Source of the DNA: Candidatus Scybalomonas excrementigallinarum
GTDB lineage: Bacteria > Bacillota > Clostridia > Lachnospirales > Lachnospiraceae
Direction of reading: 5' to 3'
NCBI GenBank assembly: GCA_018710905.1
Contig: DVIZ01000081.1
Span: forward strand, 1-64,000
Length of the DNA stretch: 64,000 nucleotides
Part shown: one piece after another, positions 34,523-43,992 of the stretch
Layout: each line of letters starts with the position of its first letter
Position numbering within the stretch: the first letter of the stretch is position 1
Translations under genes and position numbers: made by a program
The notes under the pieces: model-generated
The model's database searches: none
The model's input: the letters and a program-made list of their open reading frames with translations, nothing else
Told to the model about the DNA's origin: nothing

Positions 34523-36133
34523 TTAATCCTCAAATTCAATCGGTATATTGAGTTTTCCAAGGATACTTAAATCATAACTTTCAAAGGTTCCTCTTTGTTC
34601 TTCGGATTCAAAAATACATTGATATTGAATCTTTTTTCCTGCCTTCTCTGATAATAGTTCTTCTAGTTCTCGTTTGTGTATCTCCCGTTCAAAATATTCT
34701 TTTGCCATAACTCCATCAGGACTCTTTTGGAACATTAAATTTAAAGAATTACTATCAGCACCTACTGTCACTTTTGCCTTTGCAAAATAGGATTTCATAG
34801 GCCCTACAAACTCCCTTTTTATTTCTGGAAGCTTATGCATCAAAGATTTTAACGTCTCAATATCCGCTGGTTCAAAACGTTTTGCAAGTTCTTCCTCTAC
34901 TTGAAAACTATTTTCTTCTATTTGCTCCTTTGCTTCTTCTTGTCGCATCACAGGCTGTGTTCCCATGACAACAGGAACTCCTTGTTCCATCTTTTGTTCT
35001 AATACCCGCAGTCGATCCAAAATACTATCATAGTTTTGTTCCATTTCAGGTTTACAAAGACGAATAAAGGTTACTTCTGTCAACACTCGCTTTTGAGTCG
35101 CATAACGAAGCTGTCCTGATAAATCCGATAAAATTCGAATATAACGCATCAAAGTCTCATAATCCACTTTCGTGCTCTCTTCTTTTAATGCGAAAAGATT
35201 TTCTTCTGACATATCAAAAGCAATTTCTTCCTCTTTGGAACTTTTTAAAAGCAAAAGATTTCTAAGATACCAAACAAAGTCGGTTACAAACTGAGAAAGT
35301 TCTCTTCCTCGAGTGACCATATCTTCAATTGTTTGCATTGTTTCTGGGACATCTTGTGCTAAAATAGCCCTTAGCACTTTGCTAAACACTTCACTATCCA
35401 CAGCACCTAGAACATTCAACACATTTTCATACGTGATTGGCTGCCCTAAATAAAATGCAATGCATTGATCAAGCAGGCTTAATGCATCACGCATAGAACC
35501 ATCTGCCACTTTTGCCACATAACGCAAAGCTTTTGCTTCTGCTTCAATTCCTTCTTTTACCATCAACTCTTCTAAACGGTTTGCAATTGTATCAATGGAA
35601 ATCCTACGAAAATCATATCGCTGGCACCGAGATAAAATTGTAATCGGAATTTTATGTGCTTCTGTCGTAGCTAAAATAAATATAACATAAGAAGGCGGTT
35701 CTTCCAAGGTCTTCAATAAGGCATTAAATGCTCCTATAGAAAGCATATGCACCTCATCAATAATATACACCTTGTATTTTCCTTCTGTTGGGGAATACTG
35801 CACCTCATCACGAATATCGCGAATATTGTCCACACCGTTGTTGGACGCAGCATCAATTTCAATCACATTCATTGCCGTCTGTTCGTTAATTCTTCGGCAA
35901 GAATCACATTGATTACAGGGACTTCCATCGATTGGATGTTCACAGTTTACCGCTTTTGCAAATAACTTTGCAATGGTCGTCTTTCCAGTTCCTCTCGTTC
36001 CACAAAACAAGTAGGCATGTCCGATTCGATCGGCTTTTATCTGATTGGTTAAAGCGGTTACAATATGTTCTTGTCCCTTTACATCTTCAAATTCGGATGG
36101 TCTCCATTTTCTATATAGCGCCATGTATGACAT
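34523..36133 (-). CDS. dnaX: DNA polymerase III subunit gamma/tau
   Basis: The clamp-loader ATPase, 536 residues. GTRGTGKTTIAKLFAKAVNC is the Walker A, the four-cysteine zinc module is CEHPIDGSPCNQCDSC, and DEVHMLS is the Walker B. TLEEPPSYVIFILATT and the SRC sensor follow. Domains I-III cover about 1-360, with a shorter tau-like tail. I saw no clear A-run for programmed frameshifting. First gene of the dnaX-ybaB-recR group. Confidence 0.96.
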   Translation of the reverse strand: MSYMALYRKWRPSEFEDVKGQEHIVTALTNQIKADRIGHAYLFCGTRGTGKTTIAKLFAKAVNCEHPIDGSPCNQCDSCRRINEQTAMNVIEIDAASNNGVDNIRDIRDEVQYSPTEGKYKVYIIDEVHMLSIGAFNALLKTLEEPPSYVIFILATTEAHKIPITILSRCQRYDFRRISIDTIANRLEELMVKEGIEAEAKALRYVAKVADGSMRDALSLLDQCIAFYLGQPITYENVLNVLGAVDSEVFSKVLRAILAQDVPETMQTIEDMVTRGRELSQFVTDFVWYLRNLLLLKSSKEEEIAFDMSEENLFALKEESTKVDYETLMRYIRILSDLSGQLRYATQKRVLTEVTFIRLCKPEMEQNYDSILDRLRVLEQKMEQGVPVVMGTQPVMRQEEAKEQIEENSFQVEEELAKRFEPADIETLKSLMHKLPEIKREFVGPMKSYFAKAKVTVGADSNSLNLMFQKSPDGVMAKEYFEREIHKRELEELLSEKAGKKIQYQCIFESEEQRGTFESYDLSILGKLNIPIEFED

Positions 36134-36173
36134 AAATCACAACCTCCATTGTTAATATAGTTTAATGGAAAAG

Positions 36174-37181
36174 CTATGCGTGTGCAAGTTTTTTCTTCGG
36201 TATCATATGGAAAAGGATACCAAGTGCCATTCCCATAATAACACCGCCACCATGAGCGAAATAATCAATCGTCCCATCTTGAGTTGCCATATAAAAGCTT
36301 CCAACAAGAAGAATGGCTCCATAAAGCAATGAAAATCTTTCCCTTTTTTCTCTGTCTAAAATAACAGAAATAATCGTCGCACCAACGACGCCATAAATAG
36401 CTCCTGATGCTCCTGCTGATATTGCAATGGATCCAGTCATCGCTCCCGCAATGGCTGATACTAGATTGCCAAATAAACCGCTTATGAAATAAAGAAGGAA
36501 ATATCGAATCTTTCCTATTTGCATTTCTATTTCTATCCCTGCAATCAATAATACTAACATATTATTGAATAAATGCTCCCATCCGAAATGTAAAAACATA
36601 CTTGTAAAAAGACGATAATATTCATGTTCATAAAAAACACTTCTCCATTCCTGTGCGCCATGTGCAAACATAAAAATCGGATCGTACACATCTCCCATAT
36701 TAGATAAAATCAAATATACGATTACATTGATGGCGATCAGTATGAGTGTTATCGGGCAGGACTTTATTTTCCCCACTTCATTCTCTTCTTTTGGAACAAT
36801 CAGCCAAGATTCTAAGTCATCATAGAGATTATCAAATTGCTTACTCTGATTTTCAAATAAAAGAAGCCGATTGTTTTGCTGTTCTATCACCCATACATTC
36901 GGAACTTTTTCTGCCACTTCTGCAATGCCTTTACATTGTATCGAAGGAACGAAAATCAAATTTAGAACCTGTACATCTTTTCTCGTTCTTCCATTATATT
37001 CAAATATTAATTGCTGATTTCTTCTTAAATACACTTCTGGTGGACTAAATTGATCATAGGTCATTCCAGTTATTTGAACGAGATATACGACATCTTCTGC
37101 TTCCTTCATAAACAATGGTATCTGTGATTCTATCTTTTTATATCCTCTTTCATATAAAAATTGTCCAATTTCCTTTGCCAT
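36174..37181 (-). CDS. rhomboid-family intramembrane serine protease
   Basis: A 335-residue protein. A soluble N-terminal domain of about 140 residues precedes six or so membrane helices. The catalytic serine is in GASGAIYG and the histidine in AHGGGVIMG. HFGWEHLFNNMLVL gives the conserved HxxxN region. Such enzymes cut substrates within the membrane. It sits directly upstream of dnaX and downstream of the FHA gene at the end of the Tad locus. A link to pilus processing is possible but unproven. Confidence 0.92.
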   Translation of the reverse strand: MAKEIGQFLYERGYKKIESQIPLFMKEAEDVVYLVQITGMTYDQFSPPEVYLRRNQQLIFEYNGRTRKDVQVLNLIFVPSIQCKGIAEVAEKVPNVWVIEQQNNRLLLFENQSKQFDNLYDDLESWLIVPKEENEVGKIKSCPITLILIAINVIVYLILSNMGDVYDPIFMFAHGAQEWRSVFYEHEYYRLFTSMFLHFGWEHLFNNMLVLLIAGIEIEMQIGKIRYFLLYFISGLFGNLVSAIAGAMTGSIAISAGASGAIYGVVGATIISVILDREKRERFSLLYGAILLVGSFYMATQDGTIDYFAHGGGVIMGMALGILFHMIPKKKLAHA

Positions 37182-37256
37182 ATCTTCTCCTTTCCATTAG
37201 TATTTTATTTTTCCATTTTATTATACCATGAAACGAGAAGACAAATGAACAACTTT

Positions 37257-38669
37257 CTAAATACTTTCCATCATAAGAAATTCATAAATTTGATCGCCAA
37301 TGATAATCTTATCGCCCTCCTGTATTTCTTTTGGAATTTGTGGCGATAACTTTTCTCCATTCCAATAGGTTCCATTCGTCGAATCGAGATCGCGAATATA
37401 ATACTGAAATCCTTCTGCTTCTATCATTGCATGGATTCGACTAATTCCTCTTCCAAATAATACCCCATCGACGGCTTCTTCTAAGCTACCAAGTACCATT
37501 GGCGTTTGATAAATAGGAATATGATGGGCATTTGCATTAACTCCCTTTAAATAAGGCACTTTTCTCTCATTGCGCTCTTCTCTTATTTCTTCTTGCGTTG
37601 AAAGTAAAACGGTCTGCTCTTCTTCTAAAACTTTTTTTCGCCTCTTTCTACTCTTTTTCTTACTTATATCAAAAGAAAATCTCTTTTTCGCAGGAACTTC
37701 TTCCTCCTCTAATCTCTCTCTTTTTTCTTTTCTCTTCTTATATCCACAATGTCTTTCAAAAATCATATAACAATCCACAAGGAAAAATGCCAGTCCAATC
37801 ACCCCATTTTTCCATTGCCCTTTTACTAAAAATAAAAGACTTAACGCCCAAAAAATGATACCGACTCCTACACTTACTATTTGTACCGCCCAATGAATGA
37901 ATTGTTTTCTTTTATAATCATTTTTTTGGTTCTCTCTTACGTTTAAATTATAATCATCTTCCTTTGAATAAACTGTTTTTACGTCTATTTCTTTTGGATG
38001 CAATTCTTCGACTTCATAAAAATTTTTCTTATTCTTTTTCTCCTCTCCCATTTCTTGAACTTTAAAAACACTGCCTTCTCCTAAATCTCGTTTATTTTCC
38101 AAGATAGCGTGCTCTTTTAACCCTTGACGCCTTTTTTCTTCTTTCTTTCGATACTCTTCTAAAATAGACAATGAAATATTAGGCTCTTGTAACAGTTGAT
38201 AAAACCCATATAAGAAATGAACACCATCCTCTTCTTTATGATTAAACACTTTCATCAGCTCTTCTGTTAATTCCTCTAGTCGTTTCATCGTATCCTCTCC
38301 ATATGCAGGAATGTAACAAAGCTCAATACATTTTTTTCTCTCTTGATAAAAAATAGTATCCTTATCTAGTACAACTCCCTCTATCCTCAATAAAAATTTG
38401 GATACGGATTGCAAACAAAGTAGTACACCATTAATAATCCAAAAGATGTCTTCACTGTCCAGTTGCTTTTGTGCAAAATAGTTCTCTAATGAACTTCTTC
38501 CATCGATCTCAAATTCAATGACTCTTTGCTCATCAAATTCTTTTATTTCACATGGTAAAATTCCTTTTATCTCATTATGTAATAGCATATTTTGTTCCAT
38601 CTTATGTTCTTTTTCCAATGGAATCACTAAATAGTTATGCCCTCCTCTACTTTTGTATTCCTTCTTCAA
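37257..38669 (-). CDS. DUF6382-FHA membrane protein of the Tad locus
   Basis: A 470-residue protein. The N-terminal region (about 1-200) resembles DUF6382. Two membrane helices follow at about 265-305. A basic segment then leads to a C-terminal FHA domain (about 390-470: FGRGISRIHAMIE, DLDSTNGTYWNG), which binds phosphothreonine. The start is the TTG at 38669, because the following EYKSRGGHNYLVIP matches the expected family start. It overlaps the upstream gene by 23 bp. Such proteins accompany Tad loci in Clostridia and may link pili to Ser/Thr kinase signalling. Confidence 0.85.
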   Translation of the reverse strand: MKKEYKSRGGHNYLVIPLEKEHKMEQNMLLHNEIKGILPCEIKEFDEQRVIEFEIDGRSSLENYFAQKQLDSEDIFWIINGVLLCLQSVSKFLLRIEGVVLDKDTIFYQERKKCIELCYIPAYGEDTMKRLEELTEELMKVFNHKEEDGVHFLYGFYQLLQEPNISLSILEEYRKKEEKRRQGLKEHAILENKRDLGEGSVFKVQEMGEEKKNKKNFYEVEELHPKEIDVKTVYSKEDDYNLNVRENQKNDYKRKQFIHWAVQIVSVGVGIIFWALSLLFLVKGQWKNGVIGLAFFLVDCYMIFERHCGYKKRKEKRERLEEEEVPAKKRFSFDISKKKSRKRRKKVLEEEQTVLLSTQEEIREERNERKVPYLKGVNANAHHIPIYQTPMVLGSLEEAVDGVLFGRGISRIHAMIEAEGFQYYIRDLDSTNGTYWNGEKLSPQIPKEIQEGDKIIIGDQIYEFLMMESI

Positions 38670-39048
38670 TCCTCTTCCTCCTCCTTAACTTTTTTATCGG
38701 ATTTTCATTCTTGACCTCTATTGTTTTCTCTCTTTTCTTCCTTCCCATTAGAAAGTGAAATTCTGCCGATGTACTTCCTTTTATGTGATCTCCACTTTCA
38801 CTTATGCTTCCAGTCACATGTTTCAAAAAATGGATGCTTTTCTTTATTCTGCTCTGAAATCCTTTCGTTTCTTCCTTTGCTGCACCTTTTTTGTTATTAA
38901 AATCCACATCATATACTTTTTCAGAACAATCTATCAACAATTCCTGCTGACAAATTCCCCATTCCATATATTGAAACGTCAACAAAAGAATTGCCATAAA
39001 AATAAAGCAAATAAACGGAATCCAAACACTACCTTCCACTACCTTCAT
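38647..39048 (-). CDS. small TadE-like pseudopilin of the Tad locus
   Basis: About 133 residues from the ATG at 39048. The N terminus MKVVEGSVWIPFICFIFMAILLLTFQYMEW has one hydrophobic helix preceded by EGS, resembling TadE-type minor pilins. The rest is hydrophilic and basic at the end. An in-frame GTG at 39102 would add 18 residues, but it overlaps the TadE gene more. Function is inferred from locus and shape only. Confidence 0.7.
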   Translation of the reverse strand: MKVVEGSVWIPFICFIFMAILLLTFQYMEWGICQQELLIDCSEKVYDVDFNNKKGAAKEETKGFQSRIKKSIHFLKHVTGSISESGDHIKGSTSAEFHFLMGRKKREKTIEVKNENPIKKLRRRKRIEEGIQK

Positions 39049-39958
39049 TTTCTCTTCCCTCTTTTCCACATCGACTACATAAAGGTAAGCCCACAACTTC
39101 ACTTTCTTTTTTTCTATGCACTGTCCGCTTTAATCCTGAACACTGTAAGCTACAATGATACTTTTTCCCCTGTTCAGTAATATAAAGTATCTTTGTATTT
39201 CCGCCCTTTTTCATACAAAGCTCGCATGGCCTATACAGAGTTTTCCCACTGAGATATTCGCTTACATTTATGACTTGATGAATTTTTAATTGTAAATAAC
39301 TACAATTTCTCGTTCTGTGATAAACCGACTGAGTATCCGTTACATACACCCAGTTATCATTTTCTCCTTCTAGATCAGGGCGATATCCTCGAAATACTTT
39401 TTGATGAATCTCATATCCAGACTCATAAGACAAAAAAGAAAAAAATGGGATTTTATTTTGTAAAACATAACGACTCTTTAAAATCACTTCTCCACTTGTT
39501 TCATCATAATAACTCCCTAAAAAATGCACTCCTTTTACACCATTCTTAATACAGGAATGGTTGATTTCATTCAGATCGACTTCTTTTTTCCAGTAACTTT
39601 TTGCTACGAAAATCGTTTTCTCTGGATAGGCTTCTACCGCTATTTTCCGAGCGGCTTCCACCATCCCTCGTTGTACCTCTTGATCCACGAAAAGCATCTG
39701 GCCAAACAGCAATATCGTAGCAATTCCAAACAAAAAAAGTGGAAACGCAATCGCCATTTCCACTGTCATACTTCCTTCCTCTTTTCTAGAGTTTTTGCGT
39801 AAGATGCTGAAATATATCCTTTTATTGGAATGATTTTTTATTGTCTGACCTTGTACTTGGAGAGTATCTATATTTTTTTTTCTTATTTTGAGATATATAT
39901 GAAACTGTTTCATATGAAAAAATGTTTTAATTGACAGTATCCCCCAATAAAAGGACAT
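39029..39958 (-). CDS. TadE-like pilus protein with tandem Cys motifs
   Basis: A 309-residue protein. The TadE motif EEGSMTVEMAIAFPLFLFGIATILL starts near residue 62, after an unusually long basic leader. The C-terminal part carries two related motifs: VYHRTRNCSYL...YRPCELC and KYHCSLQCSGL...LPLCSRC. This YH-x-C-xxL plus CxxC form resembles the metal-binding tail of some secreted nucleases and hydrolases. The start ATG has AAAGGGGTG upstream. It overlaps the next gene by about 20 bp. Confidence 0.83.
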   Translation of the reverse strand: MSFYWGILSIKTFFHMKQFHIYLKIRKKNIDTLQVQGQTIKNHSNKRIYFSILRKNSRKEEGSMTVEMAIAFPLFLFGIATILLFGQMLFVDQEVQRGMVEAARKIAVEAYPEKTIFVAKSYWKKEVDLNEINHSCIKNGVKGVHFLGSYYDETSGEVILKSRYVLQNKIPFFSFLSYESGYEIHQKVFRGYRPDLEGENDNWVYVTDTQSVYHRTRNCSYLQLKIHQVINVSEYLSGKTLYRPCELCMKKGGNTKILYITEQGKKYHCSLQCSGLKRTVHRKKESEVVGLPLCSRCGKEGRENEGSGR

Positions 39959-39977
39959 AGTTCAGCACCCCTTTCTT

Positions 39978-41438
39978 TTATTGATAACTTCCAGTACGAC
40001 TCATAATAAACTCATAACCACTTCCCTTTTTCATTGGCAATGAAAAAAACCTTGTATCTAGCTGCACAGTCGTATCGATTTGATATTGCGTCATACAGTC
40101 TTTTATTTGGAATTCTGGATACTTTATTTGAATATTCAATTGCATTAAATCCAGCATCCGAAAATATAATTTTTTCTCTGGTACTTTAAGAAGTAATAGT
40201 TTTAAATATTCTTCATACTCCATTCCACTCTCTGATTGTTTTGGTACCATTGTATTCATATGGAAAAGCTGTGAAAAGGATAATTTCCAATTACTAGAAT
40301 TTTTCTTTATTGGAACTTTCTCTCCTTCTAATAGACATTTCACATCTGCAATGCTCTCTCCATATGCCCATGCATCTAAAATACCTTCTTGAATTGCTTC
40401 TACAGCCTCTGGTTGTAACAAAAGTGTGGCAATCAAAAGAGCCGTTGCTCTTGCTTCATTTTTCTTTCCACTGTCTTTGTGTATGGCAACTACATTAATC
40501 GGAAGACGCAAAAGCACCAGTTCCTTTGCTACTTTTTCCAAACAATCATAATCACTTTGTTTGCCTGAAATTAAATATTCTATCTCATTAGAATAAGCGG
40601 TCTCCTCTTCTCGAACAATAGATAGAGCTGACTGAAAATGCTGCCAAATATAAAGTTCTAATTCTGCCTTATCTTGAATGATAGAGGAATTTGTAGCACC
40701 ATCCGCTTTTGCCCACACAAGTTGCTTCGAAGGAAGATCCTCTCCTAAAATTTTTACTTTTGATAACGGTAATCTATCATTGGAAGCCACTGTTAATATG
40801 CCCAAACGCTTTATTTCCTCAATCAGATTTCGTGGATCTAGCATATCTATTATCGCTTGACTCTCCTTTTCATTGCTTCGATTCTCTTGTTCCTTTCTCT
40901 CTACTGGATTGGAGACAGAACGGGATTTTTGATTCCTTGCATTTTCATTCGTCCTTGTTCTCCTCTTTTGGTTCGGTAACATTGTGTGGATAGCCCAGCC
41001 ATGAATCTGACTTTTTAAATGTTCACATTGGTTTTCATAAAGGTACTGCTTTGGAATCATCTGTGCATCTTTCACCTGAAAATTATAAAATCCCTTCACC
41101 CTTCCTAACCAATCCACCGACAATAAATTTTCCTCTAAATAATCCCAAACTCGATTAGAAGCGACCTCCTTCCCTTTCCCTAAATAATTTTCATCAAGGG
41201 TATAAATATGATACCATTGCTCCATTTCCACTTGATAATCTGCCATCACTTGTTCCACTGCACCAACCATAATATGGGATATCCTTCCCTTAGCCTGCTC
41301 ATATCGAATGACCTCTAATGTGAGGAACAGGACAGGTAATAACACAACGAGTAATAAAGTCAAAAATATCGTCACTTGCCCTTCTTGATGTCTCCTATCA
41401 ATTCCTTTTCCTGTTCTGATTGTCTTTAATCTACCCAC
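39978..41438 (-). CDS. DUF5702 protein of the Tad locus
   Basis: A 486-residue protein with an N-terminal membrane helix (QVTIFLTLLLVVLLPVLFLTLEVIRYEQAKGR) and a large extracytoplasmic part, matching DUF5702 proteins found next to clostridial Tad genes. GTG start overlapping the Flp pilin stop by 13 bp. Probably a TadG-like assembly or tip component; its role is not known. Confidence 0.82.
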   Translation of the reverse strand: MGRLKTIRTGKGIDRRHQEGQVTIFLTLLLVVLLPVLFLTLEVIRYEQAKGRISHIMVGAVEQVMADYQVEMEQWYHIYTLDENYLGKGKEVASNRVWDYLEENLLSVDWLGRVKGFYNFQVKDAQMIPKQYLYENQCEHLKSQIHGWAIHTMLPNQKRRTRTNENARNQKSRSVSNPVERKEQENRSNEKESQAIIDMLDPRNLIEEIKRLGILTVASNDRLPLSKVKILGEDLPSKQLVWAKADGATNSSIIQDKAELELYIWQHFQSALSIVREEETAYSNEIEYLISGKQSDYDCLEKVAKELVLLRLPINVVAIHKDSGKKNEARATALLIATLLLQPEAVEAIQEGILDAWAYGESIADVKCLLEGEKVPIKKNSSNWKLSFSQLFHMNTMVPKQSESGMEYEEYLKLLLLKVPEKKLYFRMLDLMQLNIQIKYPEFQIKDCMTQYQIDTTVQLDTRFFSLPMKKGSGYEFIMSRTGSYQ

Positions 41439-41641
41439 ACGTCTTCTGCTCCATCGGTTAATGTTGAAAAGAGACTCTCTACTAACTCTCTTAAACTATC
41501 TCGAAAAATAATAACTAGTCCAATTAATACAATGATAATTAAAATAACTTCTACCACTCCCATTCCTTCTTCTTCTCGCCATAGAGATTGTATCCCTTGT
41601 CTTGTTTTTCTCATAGCATATCGTATCATGTTTCCTATCAT
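41426..41641 (-). CDS. Flp-type IVb pilin
   Basis: A 71-residue prepilin. The short basic leader ends before EEEGMGVVEVILIIIVLIGLVIIFRDSL, with the hydrophobic N-terminal helix of a Flp pilin. Glu after the presumed cleavage glycine (G-MGVVE, Glu at about +5) is kept. No prepilin peptidase gene lies in this window. It is the likely major subunit of the pilus. Confidence 0.88.
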   Translation of the reverse strand: MIGNMIRYAMRKTRQGIQSLWREEEGMGVVEVILIIIVLIGLVIIFRDSLRELVESLFSTLTDGAEDVWVD

Positions 41642-41662
41642 AATTTTTTCCTCCTAGCTCTT

Positions 41663-43120
41663 CTATATTTGAAACTGGACCATGGCAGGATATAAAATAA
41701 AAAGCAATACCACTCCCATCAACACAATCATTGGCAATAACATCTTTGTTCCAGCTTCTTCTCCTAAACGCTTTGCCTGTTCCTTTCGCATTTCTAATGC
41801 AGTATTTTCTTCCCTCTGAAGCATAAAAAGTAGGTCTCCTGTTCCCTTTTTTAAATTTTGGATTAATAATTCCACAACTTTTTTATAGATAGGGATTCCA
41901 ACTCGCATTCCAAAATTTCGATAAACAACTTCTTCTGAAATTCCCGCTTGAAATTCATAAACAGCCAATAACACCTCTTCATACAAATAGCGAATGGGTA
42001 TGTTTTCTACATTTTTTCTCTGTTCATAGTTTTTTGCTATTTTTGTAAACACTCCTTTTAATGTCATTCCAGCCCCTAATAACAATACTAATTGATGAAT
42101 AAACTCTGGATAATCCTTTAATAACTGTTCCTTTCTTTCCTTTTCCTTCTCTTTCATCGCCTCCTCTAACCTTACAACATAAAAGATACCTACCAATAGA
42201 AATACGAGAAGAATTCCTTTCTTATTTTCCTTACTGTTTTGGGAGATATGTAATATATAATCTCCAACTTTATCGGGCAACTTCACCTTCTCCTCATAAG
42301 GATTCTTTTGCTCTTCCTGTTTTAATTGTTCTATAGCTGTTTCATACTGCCTTTGTTCTTCGGTCTTTTCCTTTGGCAATAATCGAATGGGATAACTGAC
42401 TTCTGCTTTTTTCTCTTGATACTGAAATTCCACTATCACTTCTGTAATAATCCCTTCCTCTCCTACCTCCTCTAACCGAACATTTCCTGTATCTTCAATC
42501 CATTTATGTTCTTTTGGCGTATAAGTTATTTTAATAGCACTATCTGGCATTCGTTTTTGAAAAACAAGAGGACTTTGAACACAATCAAACGAACGATTAT
42601 CTCCTAACATCGTTTTCTCCACATATCGTTTTGCTTTTTCTAACTGTTGTTCCCATTGCTCCTTTGTATACTGTTGTTCTCCAACCATTAATACATATTC
42701 CGTTTTCTCTCCTTCCTTTTCCAATTGTATCGGGACTTGTTTCTCCCCTTTTCCTACCGAATTTCTAGTAATCCATAAACTTTGTTCTTCCCCCTCCTGT
42801 TTCAAGGAAAGAGCAAAGGAACATAGCAAACATAAAAATACGACTAAAATTGCAATACTAAACTGTTTACAGCGGAATAAGACTACTTCTCTTTCTATTT
42901 CTTGTCCTTCTAAAAAAGAAAGATGCCTTATTTGTCCCTTTAATTTTTCATCCTTTTTTTGAAAAAGAAATTGGATCTTTGTATAGAGAAAAAATGCCAT
43001 TGGATAGAAAAAGAACAGAACGTTTTTTTCATCACTACATTCTTTCCAATTACCTTTATTTCTTTGTCGACTATGATAAAAAATACTTATCATAATGAGA
43101 AGAAATAAAATTTCTATCAT
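41663..43120 (-). CDS. TadC-like type II secretion F-domain protein
   Basis: A 485-residue inner-membrane platform protein. The ATG at 43120 follows GAGGAGG and gives MIEILFLLIMISIFY; a longer in-frame extension overlaps tadB and has no family support. The C-terminal T2SSF domain (about 340-485) includes LLLGAGMTLKGVFTKIA and the closing hydrophobic helix. A large insert of about 190 residues between membrane helices should lie outside the membrane. Confidence 0.85.
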   Translation of the reverse strand: MIEILFLLIMISIFYHSRQRNKGNWKECSDEKNVLFFFYPMAFFLYTKIQFLFQKKDEKLKGQIRHLSFLEGQEIEREVVLFRCKQFSIAILVVFLCLLCSFALSLKQEGEEQSLWITRNSVGKGEKQVPIQLEKEGEKTEYVLMVGEQQYTKEQWEQQLEKAKRYVEKTMLGDNRSFDCVQSPLVFQKRMPDSAIKITYTPKEHKWIEDTGNVRLEEVGEEGIITEVIVEFQYQEKKAEVSYPIRLLPKEKTEEQRQYETAIEQLKQEEQKNPYEEKVKLPDKVGDYILHISQNSKENKKGILLVFLLVGIFYVVRLEEAMKEKEKERKEQLLKDYPEFIHQLVLLLGAGMTLKGVFTKIAKNYEQRKNVENIPIRYLYEEVLLAVYEFQAGISEEVVYRNFGMRVGIPIYKKVVELLIQNLKKGTGDLLFMLQREENTALEMRKEQAKRLGEEAGTKMLLPMIVLMGVVLLFILYPAMVQFQI

Positions 43121-43173
43121 ACAATCCCTCCTCTTTTCCTTTCCAAACGATAAAAAATATAAGTAATATGAAG

Positions 43174-43938
43174 TTAAATAGAAATATCCACAATTTTCTC
43201 CGCCCACCAAATAGATACTCCCATTAATAACACTCCAATGGTTGCAACAATAACTCCCATCCAATTTCCGTATAATGGTTTCATATAATCTCCTGATGTC
43301 ACCCTCATATAAAATAAAATTCCAACAGGCATACAAGTCATAACCTTTTGTTCCATTTGTTTTGCGCTCATCATCGTAATAATCTCTTCTTGTACTTGCT
43401 CTTTTTCCAACATAACTTTTGACGTATTTCTTAAAATTTCAGGTAAATTCCCTCCACTTTGTCTTGCAATCGCCACTACATCAGCAAAATGATGTGCTTC
43501 TTCTAACTTGCTTTCTTTCGCAAATTGTTGTAGCACTTCTTGGATGGACACATTCATCTCCAACTTCTTTGTAAAGGATTGAAGATACTTTGTCATTGGT
43601 GTTTGCCTTTCTTCTACAATAACACTGTACTCGTCTTTTGCTTCCTTAACACAATGTTCCAAAGAATGTCCCAGTTCTAATCCTCTTGTAATCAATTTGA
43701 TCACTTGTGAAAACTCAACTTTTAACGCTTCCATCTCCTTTTTTTCCTGTTTCTTTTTTTCTCTTTTATAATAAATAGGGGCATAAGGCAGTAAAAGAAA
43801 AACTCCTAGCAAAGAATCATAGACTAAAAACGCTAATAATACTCCCAATCCCATTCCTTTTAAACAGGCGATAATTTCCCATCTCTTAATTACTCTTTTT
43901 CTTTTAAAAAAGCCTTTCTTTTTTCTCTTATGAATCAT
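43174..43938 (-). CDS. TadB-like type II secretion F-domain protein
   Basis: A 254-residue platform protein with membrane helices at about residues 28-55 and near the C terminus. The T2SSF domain holds LITRGLELGHSLEHCVKEA and ARQSGGNLPEILRNTSKVM. It lies between the TadA ATPase and TadC genes, the usual Tad order. Confidence 0.88.
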   Translation of the reverse strand: MIHKRKKKGFFKRKRVIKRWEIIACLKGMGLGVLLAFLVYDSLLGVFLLLPYAPIYYKREKKKQEKKEMEALKVEFSQVIKLITRGLELGHSLEHCVKEAKDEYSVIVEERQTPMTKYLQSFTKKLEMNVSIQEVLQQFAKESKLEEAHHFADVVAIARQSGGNLPEILRNTSKVMLEKEQVQEEIITMMSAKQMEQKVMTCMPVGILFYMRVTSGDYMKPLYGNWMGVIVATIGVLLMGVSIWWAEKIVDISI

Positions 43939-43992
43939 GGAAACGACCTTTCCTACTCTTATTTTTACTTGTACTCTTTCTTACCGTTTTTC

